Source: an uncultured Prevotella sp.
GTDB taxonomy: Bacteria > Bacteroidota > Bacteroidia > Bacteroidales > Bacteroidaceae
DNA length: 35,876 bases
NCBI GenBank assembly: GCA_927910885.1
Contig: CAKMOD010000044.1
Coordinates: 1 to 35,876 of the forward strand
Direction of reading: 5' to 3'
The notes below the pieces were generated by a model. The model did no database searches. It was not told where the DNA came from and was given only the letters and a program-made list of their open reading frames with translations. The position numbers and the translations under genes were made by a program. This document shows positions 7,816 through 18,310 of the stretch, in pieces (positions within the stretch are counted from its first letter, which is position 1; every line of letters begins with the position of its first letter).

Positions 7816-10800
7816 ATGCGTATGATTTTACACATCAAACCAATTGGTTTTACGTTATGTATGGGTGTATCTTTCTTGATGCCTACGCAAGGATTTGCAG
7901 TTTCAAAACTGCCTGTTCAGAGCGTACAGCAATCAGGGAAGTGCACAGGTATTATTCTTGACGAGCAAGGTGAACCTATCGTAGGTGCCACTGTTCAAGT
8001 GAAAGGTACAAGTAATGGAGCTGCTACTGATTTAGACGGTCGCTTTACTCTGTCGAATATCTCTCCTGGTAGCATTATTGTTATCAGCTACATTGGTATG
8101 GACACTAAGGAAGTGAAATGGGATGGTCAGGAAATTAAAGTAAAGCTAAAGGAGGAGCAGCATGCCCTTAACGAACTTATCGTGACGGGTTATGGTGGTC
8201 AGCAGAAGCGTGCTACGTTGACAACTGCTATCTCTAAGATGGATAATAAGGTGTTAGATGCGGCAGCTTTCTCAAATGTCGGTAGTGCATTACAGGGTAG
8301 TGTGACTGGTCTTCAGGTTGTTAATAGCTCTGGTCAGCCAGGTACGGCACCTTCTATCACCTTGCGTGGTGGTGCTTCTATTACGGGAAGTGCCCCCTGC
8401 TTTGATTATTGTTGATGGTGTTGAGCGTACTTTGTCAGAGATTAACCCATCTGATATCGAGTCTATTGAAGTCTTGAAGGATGCGGCTTCAACAGCTATT
8501 TATGGTGCGAGAGCAAATGGTGGTGTAATCCTTGTTACGACAAAGCGTGCTCAAGCAGGAAGTTCCAGCATCAACTATCGTTTGAAGGTGGGTGCTAACT
8601 TTAAGCGTAATGACTATAATTTCATGAACGCTCGCAACTATCTTTACTATAATAGAATGGGCTTTAAGCGTTATGCTGATGCTATGGAAGGACATGGTAG
8701 GGCAGCTAATGTAGATGCACAGAATGGATATTCTGGCCGTGGATATACTGATTACACTCCACGTACTGATGTGATGTATTACGATGCAACCAATGCTGAA
8801 CACCAGAGACTGCTAACTGAAGAAGGTTGGGAAGTTATGGACGACCCTTACTATGGCTCAATAAATGGTGCAAAGCTTATCTTTAAGGATTATGGTGGCC
8901 TTTTAGAAGATGCAATCTACCATAATCAGACCCTTACACAGGACCATTATCTAAGCTTTAGTGGTGCTAATAACATGGGTTCTTTTGTAGCTTCATTAGG
9001 TTACTACAATGAGAATGGTGTTGTACGCAATACTTCTTTCCGCCGTTTCACTGGTAGTGTGAAGGGTGATTATCAGATTAAGCCTTGGTTGAAGGTACGT
9101 GCTGGTGCACAATACACATGGTTTACGAAGCCAGATAGCTATTTCGGATCATGGAGTTCTTTGTTCTATCGTACTCGCTCACAGCGTCCTACATGGAATC
9201 CTTACCTTGCTGACGGTTCTCCAGCACCTGGTTGGAGCAGTTCAGATGGTAACTATATGTATTGGAATGATAAGCTCACGATGGATAATAGCTCACGTTC
9301 AGAGACTTTCAATATAGGCTTTGACTTGACATTGATACCTAAGCATCTGAAGTTGTCGGCTAATGGATCTATTTATCATGTGCTCAATCAGAATGAAAGT
9401 TTCAATAAGGCTTATTATACACAGAGCAATCCTAATAACATCAATACGACACGTCGTTCATACGCTTATATGATGAAGGATACACAGATACAGCTTAATA
9501 CGATATTAAATTACTTTGATACGTTTGCTGAGCATCATAATGTAGACTTCATGGTGGGTGCGGAGTATTATGATTATAACTACTTCTGGATGAATGCTTC
9601 TACTAAGAATTCGCCTACAGATGATATCCCTACGCTCAATGCTGGTGCTGACAAGGATAGCAATCCAAAGTCAGAGAAGTCTGGTAATCGTATCGAGTCT
9701 CTCTTTGGACGTTTCAACTATGATTACAAACAAAAGTATTTGCTTAGCTTTACCTTCCGTTATGATGGTAACTCTAAGTTAAAGGATAATCGTTGGGGCT
9801 TCTTCCCTGGCATCTCTTTGGGTTGGAACATGATGGAAGAGAACTTCTGGAAGGAGTCTAAGCTGTCAAACTTTGTTAGCAATATCAAACCACGTATCAG
9901 TTATGGTAGCAATGGTAATGTGAGCGGTATTGGTGATTTCTATATCTATGGAATCTATGACCAACTTACAAACTATCGTGGTAACACTGCTTTCTATGAC
10001 CGTTCGCTTGTGAATACAGCCTTAAAATGGGAGCAGAGTCATACTTTCGAGGCTGGTCTTGACCTTGGTTTCTTCAAGAACCGTTTGTCATTGATTCTCG
10101 ACTACTACGTTCGTAATACAAGTAATCTGCTTCAAAGCGTGAACCTTCCTTCTTATTTAGGTTTCACATCTATCCAGACTAACTTGGGTAAGTTACGTAA
10201 TCAAGGATTTGAAATGGAGGTACGTGCAACCCCTGTTCACCTAAAGAACAGCTTCCGTTGGGACCTCTCTTTCAACCTCTCAACTGTAAAGAATACGATT
10301 GTTCAGCTTCCTAAGAGTGACCGTCCATTCAATCAACTTCAAGGAGTAGAGGTTGCTGCGGGCAAGGTTGGCGCTGATGGCAAGACTCCTACTAAGTGGA
10401 TTGGTGGTTATCGTGAGGGTGGAACACTCGGAGAACTCTATGGTTATAGCCAAGATCATATCTTCAGGGATTGGGATGATGTAAAGGCTAATGCTAACAA
10501 GCGTATTGATAACATTGCAAAGTTGTATGGTCCAGGTCTTGCTGATGAGGTTAACCCACAGACAGGAGTGCTTTATAAGAACTCAACAGGCTGGAAGGCT
10601 ATTGAACCTGGTGATGTTTGCTGGGAGGATATCAATGAAGATGGTATTATCAACTCACTCGATCGTAAGGTGTTGGGTAATTCAAGACCTTCTGTTACGG
10701 GTGGTTGGACAAGTACGTTAAGCTATAAGAATCTCTCGTTATTTGCTCGTTTTGACTATGCTTTAGGTCACATGATTTACAATGACCTCAAGGCTCGCTC

Positions 10801-11179
10801 TATGGGACAGTATCAAGGACAGTTCAATCTTATAGAGAATGTACAAGATATGTGGACAGAAACCAATCCAGGTGCCAGCTATCCAGCATTCAGTTATGCT
10901 GATCAGTTGAACAAGCAGAATATCTGGCGTGAAGGTTCTAAGTTCTTTGAGAAGGCAGGTTACATGGCATTGCGTGAAATTACATTGAGCTATAACTTGC
11001 CAAGAACATGGATAAAAGCAATGAAGATGGCGAATGCCAATGTTTATGTGACAGGCCAGAACCTCTTCTATCTCACCCCATACGATGGTGCTTCTCCTGA
11101 AGCAATCTTGGAGGGATATGACTACGGTCGTTATCCAACTCCTCGCACACTTATCTTTGGATTAAACGTTACATTTTAA
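7816..11179 (+). CDS. SusC/RagA-family TonB-linked outer-membrane protein (frame broken at 8393-8397)
   Basis: Outer-membrane nutrient channel of the SusC family, about 1120 residues when read across the break. In order: signal peptide (about 1-28), a carboxypeptidase-regulatory-like domain (about 42-115, with GIILDEQGEPIVGATVQVKG), TonB box ELIVTGYG, plug domain including IIVDGVER and IYGARANGGVILVTTK, then the beta-barrel ending in the typical aromatic C-terminus (LIFGLNVTF). The frame changes at a C5 run (8393-8397); with four C the reading is ITGSAPALIIVDGVER, as in the family. Such proteins import oligosaccharides or peptides with a SusD lipoprotein lid. susD follows 19 bp downstream. 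No glycoside hydrolase, protease or SusR/ECF regulator is nearby, so the substrate cannot be inferred. Confidence 0.92.
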
Positions 11180-11198
11180 CTAAGCAATGTTACTTACA

Positions 11199-12787
11199 AT
11201 GAAAAAGTTACTATCCTATATAACAGCTGCAGCCCTCAGCCTTTCGCTGACAGGCTGTATGGACATCGAGCCAGTTAGTACTATTACCGATGCAAACTAT
11301 TGGAAGAATCCTGATCAGTTCAGGCTTTCAATCAAGGACTGAGTTCTTGGATGCGAAGCTATGCCGATAAGTATATCGTCTGGGGTGAGATGCGAAGTAA
11401 TATCTATAGTGGTACTTCTTTTAGTGGTGAAGCTCCACAGGGGTATGATCGTCTATGGAATAACACCCTTGAGAAGAGTAATGCGGTGGTAGGCAACTAT
11501 GGAGGTCTTTATACTGGTATCAACCAAATCAACTTGATGATAGATAAGGTGAGCGAAGCCGGCTATCTGACAGATGCGGAGAAGACTAACTACCTTGCTG
11601 GTGCTTATGGTATGCGTGCCTTCTTATATTTCCAGTTGCTTCGTACCTATGGTGATGTTATTGTTTACTTACAGCATACAGAGGGTAAGACTATCAATTT
11701 GGATAAGGTTGCCCGTAAGCAGGATGCTGCTGCTGACGTAATGAAACAGATAAAGGCAGATATCTTGGCATCTGAGACGGCTTATAACAATAACTATAAG
11801 TTCACTAACGGTCGTACCTATTGGTCGCTTGCTGCAACCAAGATGCTCAAGGGTGAAGTCTATCTGTGGAGTGGAAAGCAGATGGGTGGTGGTACTGCAG
11901 ACTATCAGACTGCTCTTACTGCTTATCAGGATGTGCAGAACAATGCAGATGTAAGTCTACTTGATAATTTTGAGGACGTCTTCGCTTATGATAACAAGGA
12001 GAACAAAGAGATTATCTATGCTCTCCATAATCGTGAGAACGAAACTTCTTTATGGGGAGGTCTTTATACTTCACTCGTAATGAATAAGCAGAATGTAGGT
12101 GCTTATCGTTTGCATAACGACGCAGGTCAGGCTATCCAATTCAGTGAGTCACCGAATCTAAACTTGCGTTTAGGTAGTGGTGTAATGCGTTTCCCACTGG
12201 ATAAACGTTTGTGGACGAAGCTCTATACGAATGATAATGACAAGCGTAAGAAGGCTTCTTTGGCGGATGTTTATCAGGCTTCAGATGGTTCATACGTTGG
12301 TAATATCTGTAATAAGTTCCGTGGAACATTGATAGCTGGTAGCGCAGCTACATCATGGTATGATGATCAACCTATCTATCGTTTTGCAGAGTGTTTGCTT
12401 GGTATTGCTGAGGCTAAGGCTTTCTTAGGTCAGGATCCATCAACAGAAATCAATCAAGTTCGTCGTCGTGCGTACGGTGCAACCTACTTCAATGCTCATA
12501 CAGAGGTGCAATATCCAAATGATGTAAGTACTGGAGGAAGTACCGCACTGACCAACTTCTATACCGATAACCCATTTGTTGGTGGTGATGAGGACCCAAT
12601 AGAAGCTATCCTTAAAGAGCGTATGCGTGAGTTCTTGTTTGAAGGAAAGCGTTGGCATGATATTCGTTTGGTTGATAAGGCTACAAAGTATTCAACAGCA
12701 AGTGCCGACCGCTTGTTGTGGCCTATTGATGAAACAACGAAGTCAACTAATGCTGATTTAGTGCAGACTCCAGGATACGGAGATTAA
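11199..12787 (+). CDS. SusD/RagB-family nutrient-binding lipoprotein (frame broken near 11320)
   Basis: Surface lipoprotein that caps the SusC barrel and captures substrate. The ATG at 11199 gives a lipoprotein signal ending LSLTGC with lipidated Cys20, then the SusD-type N-terminus with NYWKNPDQF. As given, the frame stops at 11341 after FRLSIKD. One base missing at TTCAGG (11319-11324) restores FQAFNQGLSSWMRSYAD and joins the rest of the protein, about 529 residues. Family landmarks include the helical AYGMRAFLYFQLLRTYGDV stretch and the C-terminal KERMREFLFEGKRWHDIRL, the typical RagB/SusD ending. It is cotranscribed with susC; a terminator follows at 12818. Confidence 0.92.
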
Positions 12788-12817
12788 TTCAAAAGACCAT
12801 TAAGTTTTATTTTCATA

Positions 12818-12860
12818 GGGGAAAGTACGGGAAAGTGTTCTCGTCTTTCCCCCTTTCTTT
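12818..12860 (+). terminator. Terminator after susD
   Basis: GGGGAAAG (12818-12825) pairs with CTTTCCCC (12845-12852), with further partial pairing inside, followed by a pyrimidine-rich CTTTCTTTT. It lies 30 bp after the susD stop. Confidence 0.65.
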
Positions 12861-12992
12861 TGTAGGTAATTAACAAGACGCTCTATTTTCGATTTGTAAA
12901 ATGTGGTAATAATCTCTCGTATTGGTTATGTGTTTGTACCTTACTATCCGTTATAATGATTCTTGTATATCATATTTAAGAGACGTGCTGAG

Positions 12993-13036
12993 GCTTAGCA
13001 CATGTGGTGTTCATGCTTAACACTAATGGTGCGGAG
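12993..13036. repeat. Two 22-bp intergenic repeat units upstream of the second TonB receptor
   Basis: Units at 12993-13014 and 13015-13036 follow the same pattern as those at 7317-7360; the second unit differs from 7339-7360 at only a few positions. A partial unit (GTGCTGAG) precedes. Apart from this repeat, the 12788-13220 gap holds only the susD terminator and a promoter. Confidence 0.7.
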
Positions 13037-13114
13037 TACCAATTAAACTCCATTCAAGCCTTAGGTAACAATATGTTTAGCCTTACTATGATATGGTTTA
13101 CTAACTTTTAGGTA

Positions 13115-13145
13115 TTGTACCACACTCTGTTATTTTCTACCTTTG
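13115..13145 (+). promoter_or_regulatory. Promoter of the XusA-like receptor gene
   Basis: TTG at 13115-13117, a 20-bp spacer and TACCTTTG at 13138-13145 match the Bacteroidota promoter pattern, about 75 bp before the ATG at 13221. No clear Fur-type palindrome was found by eye. Confidence 0.65.
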
Positions 13146-13220
13146 CATCGATAGTTGAATACATATTTTTTACTTAAGACTCTATTCGTTGTAACACGGA
13201 GTTTTTAAACTACAAGTTAG

Positions 13221-15396
13221 ATGAATAATAACAGAAAAATACTTATCTGCAAAGGGGTGTATAATACCTGTTCGTTATATAGAAAGGTGATTTGTCTAAC
13301 ACTTTTTTCAGGTTTTTTCATGCTTAGTGGAAATGCACAAGAGGTGAATAAGCGTGATACAACTGTTGAGATGAAAGAAGTTATGGTGACAGCACGTAGC
13401 GAGATTAGGAAGTTGAAGGAGTCGGCTATGCCTATATCTGTTATAGGACAGCGTCAGTTACAAGGTACAGCGACAAATATTAATGACGTTCTTGCGCGTA
13501 CAGTTGGAGTTACCGTGCGAAATACAGGAGGTTTAGGTAGTGCCTCTCGTATTTCACTTCGTGGCTTAGAAGGTAAGCGTATGGGAATGTATGTGGATGA
13601 AGTTCCGATGTCGCAGTTGAGTAACTTTGTTGCCTTAAATGATATTCCTACAAATATGATAGAGCGTATTGAGGTATATAAAGGTATTGTCCCTTATAAG
13701 TTTGGTGGCTCAGCCTTAGGAGGAGCAGTCAATGTAGTAACAAAGGAATACCCACCAGTATATTTTGACTTCTCATACGAACTGGGTTCGTTTAACACAC
13801 ATCAAGTATCAACGGTGTTTAAACGTACCAATCATAAAACTGGTTTACAATTTGGTATTGGTGGAGCCTTCTCGTTTTCAAAGAACAATTACAAAATGAC
13901 ATTGGCTAATTTGAACAATAGAATTGTGGAAAGAGACCATGATAAGTTCAATAAAGTCATGGCTGGAATGTCTGTTAAGGCTACGAAATGGTGGTTTGAT
14001 GAAATGAAGTGGGAACTTATTTTCCTCAAGACACGTCAGGAAATACAAGGAATCGACCTCGATGTGCGTGAGGCTTATAACCATTCTATTAGTGGATTGA
14101 CGGCATTGACACTAAAGCGTAAGAATTTCTTTTTGGATGGTCTCGATTTTGATTTTGATATAGGATATATCATTGGCAGGTATGGTTTGAATGATAAGGC
14201 TTCAAATCGTTATGATTGGGACGGAAACAAGTTGCCTGCAGTCTCTCCATACGGAGGAGAGCAGAATAACTTCCCTTCAGATGGAAGAAACCGGTCGAAT
14301 GAGTTGACATCAAAGTTTAATTTGGGATATACCATAGATAAGCATCATGGCATTAATCTGAATGTTTACTTTGATAGGAATTCACTTCATCCAAATGACT
14401 CTTTAATGGATAAAGCCTTGGGATTTCAATCAAATTTCCCAAGTAAGATGAAAACCTTAACAACGGGCTTATCATACGATCTGACCCTCTTTGATGGTCG
14501 TTTTCCAGAATGCTTTTACTTTAAAGAACTTTATTTTCTCATCTCATTCTCGTAGTATAGATGTTTTTTCGGTACGTGCGCCAGAGCCCGTAAAAGTGTC
14601 TAAATCTTATTTTGGATTCAGTGATGCCTTTCGTTATAAGTTTACAGATGACTTGATGCTAAAGGCCTCTTTTAATTCAGAGGTGCGAATACCTACAAGT
14701 GAGGAGTTGATAGGTAATGGATATTCTATCCTCGCATCCCCAGCTTTGAAGCCTGAGCGTACATCTGGTGTCAATCTTGGTATGCTTTATCGTCACTTAA
14801 AACAAGATGGTGGACTTGTTGAGATAGAGTTGAATGGTTTTTATAATCAGTTGAAAGACATGATAAGGTTCACGCCTGATATGATTCCTACGATGGCTCG
14901 CTATCGTAACTTTGGTAGTGTACGTACGAGAGGTGTTGAACTTGATGTTAAGGGAGATGTCTGTCCAGTACTTTATCTTTATGCGAATGGTACTTATCAA
15001 GACCTTCGTGACGTGAGAAAGCTAACTCCTGGTACTACTGTCGAGAATCCCACCTATATGAAACGTATCCCAAACGTACCTTATCTATTAGCAAACTTTG
15101 GTGCAGAGTTCCATAAAGAAAACCTCTTTGGAGGAAAGGAACAGAACACACGTTTCCTCTTTGATGCTTCATACGTGCATACATATTACTATGATTTTGA
15201 AGTAAGTCGGTATCAAGATAAGAAGATTCCTTCTGCTTTGACGATGGATGCAGCAGTAGAACATAGTTTCAAGAATGACCAATGGGTTTTAACGTTTAAG
15301 GTAAAGAATCTTATGGATCGCCATGTTGTATCAGAGTTTAATCGTCCTCTGCCAGGAAGATATATAGGAGTAAAAGTTAGATATCTTCTGAAGTAA
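13221..15396 (+). CDS. TonB-dependent receptor, XusA-like (frame broken at 14501-14504)
   Basis: About 724 residues when read across the break. N-terminal signal region ends near SGNAQ (about residue 40). The TonB box EMKEVMVTAR is at about 50-59, then the plug with INDVLARTVGVTVR, SRISLRGLEGKRMGMYVDEV and IERIEVYKGIVPYKFGG, then a 22-strand-type barrel with a C-terminal GRYIGVKVRYLLK. Unlike the SusC protein it lacks the carboxypeptidase-like N-terminal domain, as in metal or siderophore receptors. The frame changes at a T4 run; with three T it reads LFDGRFQNAFTLKNFIF. The following gene encodes a DUF4374-type lipoprotein, the arrangement of the xenosiderophore system XusA-XusB of Bacteroides. 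Siderophore uptake is inferred from that pairing and is not shown by the sequence. Confidence 0.88.
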
Positions 15397-15504
15397 GAGG
15401 CAATAAGACTTTATTTTGCAATATGAAAGAATAAAGTATGATTCATAAAGAAAGGGCATATTGTGTGTCTATAGAGATAATATTAATATTAAATAAAGAG
15501 AACA

Positions 15505-16752
15505 ATGAAAAAGCTTAAATCAATTCTTTCAGCCATTGTTGTGATGGCTATGTTTACCGCTTGTGGAAACAATGGTGACGACCCAACACCGGGTCCTAAA
15601 CCTAATCCTGGTAATAAGGACTTCCATGGAGTTGTCTTCGCAACGGGAATTACCAATCCAGAGGGTAATAGTGGTAATGTATATTTGCAAGCATTGCCAA
15701 GTTTCTTACCAGGAACATACGACAATAAGAACGGTATTCCTTGCGGTTTTGGTTCTACGCCAATTGTTACAGAGTCGGGCAATGTCTACTCATTCCCTGA
15801 TTATATGGGTAACACGAAGGCGGAGATAAATCGCTATAGAATTATGAACGATGGTACATGGAAGAAAGAAGGTGCATTGTCTATTCCTGCTGGTGCTGCA
15901 GCATGTAACATCGTAGAAGCAAGTAGTGAGAAGGCATACCTAAGTTTACAAGGTATTGGTGTTGTGATGGTATTCAACCCTACGACAATGACAAAGATTG
16001 CTGATATTAATCTCAATGATTTGAAACAGGCAGATACGAGAGTAGCACCTGCTGCAATGATTATCCGTGATGGTAAACTCTTTGTTGGACTGAACCAAAT
16101 GAATGCTCAGTATATGCCAACACGTAATAACATTGAACTGGCTATGATTGATGTGAAGACTGATAAGGTTGAAAAGCATATCGTTAACACTACCTTGGGA
16201 CTGTGCTTTGCCACACGCCCGATAGACCCGGGTTCCATTTTCATGGATGAGAACAAAGACATATATATCAACTGTATCGGTTCATTCGGTTTCATCCCAG
16301 GTCTCAATGGTGGTATTGTACGCATAAAGAACGGTTCGACAGACATCGATCCCGACTACTATATCCGACTTGACAAAACAGAGGTTGTAGGTCTGACGAC
16401 TAAGTATGCCAACTTCCTGTCAACGATATTCTACGCCGACAACGGGAAGGCTTACGCATATGCTAACTCATTCGGTCTTGATCCTAACGGACTGAAGAAT
16501 CCTTATGTCAGCCTTACCAATATTCCAGTTGTTATCGACCTAAAGCAGAAGACGGTGGCTGTCATAAAGGGAATGGAAATTTCCAACCCGCAAGGAATAG
16601 CCATCGGCAGGCATAAAAACCTGATTGTCTTTGGAAGTGCCAATAAGAAAGCGAATGGATTTTACACATATAACCCTGATACGAAAGAAGTGGTTGGTCC
16701 AGTCGTACAGGTGAAAGGAAATCCAAGCTTCTTCCATAGTTTTGCGAAGTAA
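15505..16752 (+). CDS. DUF4374/XusB-like surface lipoprotein
   Basis: 415-residue lipoprotein. The signal peptide ends FTAC with lipidated Cys20, followed by an acidic and Pro/Gly-rich stretch (GNNGDDPTPGPKPNPG) that resembles a surface-export linker. The rest is repetitive, beta-rich sequence (YSFPDYMGNT, IVEASSEKAYLSL, IIRDGKLFVGLNQ, IFYADNGKAYAYAN) consistent with a beta-propeller. Family assignment by recall is DUF4374, whose studied member XusB binds siderophore at the cell surface and works with the TonB receptor XusA. It starts 108 bp after the receptor stop and ends at a terminator. A PepSY-type XusC reductase does not follow; mdh lies on the other strand. Intact. Confidence 0.7.
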   Translation: MKKLKSILSAIVVMAMFTACGNNGDDPTPGPKPNPGNKDFHGVVFATGITNPEGNSGNVYLQALPSFLPGTYDNKNGIPCGFGSTPIVTESGNVYSFPDYMGNTKAEINRYRIMNDGTWKKEGALSIPAGAAACNIVEASSEKAYLSLQGIGVVMVFNPTTMTKIADINLNDLKQADTRVAPAAMIIRDGKLFVGLNQMNAQYMPTRNNIELAMIDVKTDKVEKHIVNTTLGLCFATRPIDPGSIFMDENKDIYINCIGSFGFIPGLNGGIVRIKNGSTDIDPDYYIRLDKTEVVGLTTKYANFLSTIFYADNGKAYAYANSFGLDPNGLKNPYVSLTNIPVVIDLKQKTVAVIKGMEISNPQGIAIGRHKNLIVFGSANKKANGFYTYNPDTKEVVGPVVQVKGNPSFFHSFAK

Positions 16753-16753
16753 T

Positions 16754-16830
16754 TTAGCTTTGTACAATAGAAAAGAGGGTGTGTCAAAATTGATACATCC
16801 TCTTTTTATTTTGCTTTGTAATCAGATAAC
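16754..16830. repeat. Copy 1 of a repeated terminator module
   Basis: Left flank TTAGCTTTGTACAATA (16754-16769) and right flank ATTTTGCTTTGTAATCAG... ending 16830 recur in the same orientation at 17164-17236. The hairpin between the flanks differs completely between copies. Confidence 0.7.
16771..16808 (+). terminator. Terminator of the XusB-like gene
   Basis: AAAGAGG (16772-16778) pairs with CCTCTTT (16799-16805), extended by TGT/ACA and TCA/TGA with single mismatches around an AAAT loop, followed by a T run. It begins 19 bp after the stop codon. Confidence 0.8.
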
Positions 16831-17140
16831 GGGACAGTAGATATTTAGTGTGGATACACATTTAGTTTGTGGAGCTGCTTGGGCATTTGTCGAAATTCAA
16901 TTTGCTGTCACTGCTATCATTTGTTGTATGTGCTTAACTTGTTAGTTTACAGAGGAATAAATAAAGTGTTAAAAGTGACAGGAACTTTAAATAAAAATAT
17001 TCTTGTAAGATATGTGTATGTACGATGAAGTTAAGAATAGCACTATAATAAAATCTTTCCTGTCTGCTAAACCCCAATCGGTCATTAGACCACAATATGT
17101 ATCATTCTTATTACTCTGGTATTAGATCCTAAACATAGAT
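16831..17140. other. Intergenic stretch with no recognised feature
   Basis: AT-rich sequence between the two terminator modules. No ORF with protein-like composition, RNA gene, or clear repeat was seen. It separates two convergent genes. Confidence 0.6.
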
Positions 17141-17160
17141 AACTTGTTAATTCGTCAACT
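17141..17160. repeat. 8-bp repeat units AACTYGTY (first patch)
   Basis: AACTTGTT (17141-17148) and AATTCGTC (17149-17156), followed by AACT, match the 8-bp unit that is tandemly repeated again at 17234-17265. Confidence 0.5.
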
Positions 17161-17163
17161 AAC

Positions 17164-17236
17164 TTAGCCTTGTACAATAAAAAGGCAACCAACGAAAAGT
17201 TGATTGCCTTTATATTTTGCTTTGTAATCAGATAAC
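17164..17236. repeat. Copy 2 of the repeated terminator module
   Basis: TTAGCCTTGTACAATA (17164-17179) and ATTTTGCTTTGTAATCAG... ending 17236 repeat the flanks of 16754-16830 with one mismatch in the left flank. The enclosed hairpin has a different sequence. Confidence 0.7.
17179..17211 (-). terminator. Terminator of mdh (possibly bidirectional)
   Basis: AAAGGCAA and CAAC (17181-17193) pair with GTTG and TTGCCTTT (17199-17211) around a GAAAA loop. On the minus strand a T5 run (plus A 17179-17183) continues the stem. It sits about 60 bp beyond the mdh stop. Confidence 0.75.
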
Positions 17237-17265
17237 TCGTCAACTTGTCAACTTGTTAACTCGTC
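17234..17265. repeat. Four tandem 8-bp units AACTYGTY
   Basis: AACTCGTC, AACTTGTC, AACTTGTT and AACTCGTC occupy 17234-17265 exactly in register, ending 7 bp before the mdh stop codon (17273-17275). The unit varies only C/T at two positions. Confidence 0.75.
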
Positions 17266-17272
17266 AACTATC

Positions 17273-18265
17273 TTACAAATTCGCGTTGTCGTTCTTCCAT
17301 TCAGCAACAGCTGGGATGATGTTGAGACCGATGATCTCATCACGCATCTTGCAGAGGTGCTCGTAAGAAGCCTGAAGAGAAGCCATCTCCTCTGGAGTAC
17401 CTGTTGGCTCAGTGTAGTGAACACCAGTAGCGTCGATAGTTGTAGGCATAGCCATCATAACGTTCTTGAAGCCGAGCTTCTCGTCGTTAACGTAGCAACC
17501 TGCTGGCAAGGTGAACTTCTCACCGCCCATAGCAGCCTCAATCATCTTAACAGCATTGTAAGCTGGGCTCTGGAATGAGCTACGGCCACGAAGCTTGATG
17601 ATGTTTGAACCACCCTGTACAGTGTGGTGCTTAATCTCTTCCCAACGCTCTGCAGAAAGACCCATCTCTGACAATGGCTTGCCATCAATCTTAACCTTAG
17701 AAGCGAATACTGCCATCTGCTCACCGTGACCACCGTATGTGTGTGCACCAGTAACCTTATCCTGCTGTACGCCAAACTCGTGAGCCAATGCCTGCTGCAA
17801 ACGAGTAGAGTCGAGAGCAGCGAGTGATGTGAGCTGGTTAGCCTTCAAACCAGAGTGGATGAGAGCTGTCAATGCAGTAACGTCAGCTGGGTTGAAGATA
17901 ACAACAACGTGCTTAACGTCTGGGCAGTACTTCTTGATATTCTCACCGAAGTCAGCTGCGATCTGGCAGTTACCCTTCAACAAGTCCTCACGTGTCATAC
18001 CCTCCTTACGTGGCGCACCACCAGAAGAGATGATGTACTTAGCACCAGTGAATGCCTCTGCAGGGTCAACGGTGTAAGAGAGGTTAGCACCAGGGAAAGC
18101 ACATTGCTCCATCTCGTCGAATACACCATGAACACCTGGCTCATAGATATCGTACAGACAGATGTTAGGAGTGAGACCCAGTGTGAGAACGGTCTGAACC
18201 ATGTTAGAACCAATCATACCGCCTGCACCGACGATAACGAGTTTTTCGTTTGTTAAATAATTCAT
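17273..18265 (-). CDS. mdh: Malate dehydrogenase
   Basis: 330-residue NAD-dependent oxidoreductase of the LDH/MDH family interconverting malate and oxaloacetate, in Prevotella-like fermenters part of the reductive branch from oxaloacetate towards succinate. The Rossmann loop GAGGMIG is at 13-19. Substrate-binding arginines are expected at Arg86 and Arg92 (APRKEGMTR), the Asp152/Arg155 pair lies in LDSTR, and the catalytic His180 in YGGHGEQ. The sequence resembles the Bacteroidota branch that is somewhat longer than the E. coli enzyme. Single gene with its own -7 element (18311-18318) and terminator; convergent with the XusB-like gene and divergent from the peptidase. Intact. Confidence 0.95.
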   Translation of the reverse strand: MNYLTNEKLVIVGAGGMIGSNMVQTVLTLGLTPNICLYDIYEPGVHGVFDEMEQCAFPGANLSYTVDPAEAFTGAKYIISSGGAPRKEGMTREDLLKGNCQIAADFGENIKKYCPDVKHVVVIFNPADVTALTALIHSGLKANQLTSLAALDSTRLQQALAHEFGVQQDKVTGAHTYGGHGEQMAVFASKVKIDGKPLSEMGLSAERWEEIKHHTVQGGSNIIKLRGRSSFQSPAYNAVKMIEAAMGGEKFTLPAGCYVNDEKLGFKNVMMAMPTTIDATGVHYTEPTGTPEEMASLQASYEHLCKMRDEIIGLNIIPAVAEWKNDNANL

Positions 18266-18310
18266 AATAGATATATAATTAAAAGTTAAATTCCCTTTTT
18301 ATCGATACGG

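Noticed and set aside
8393..8397. C5 tract in susC as a phase-variation switch
   Set aside because: Phase-variable tracts are usually longer, and nine similar single-base breaks occur in the window including essential genes, so an error is the simpler explanation.
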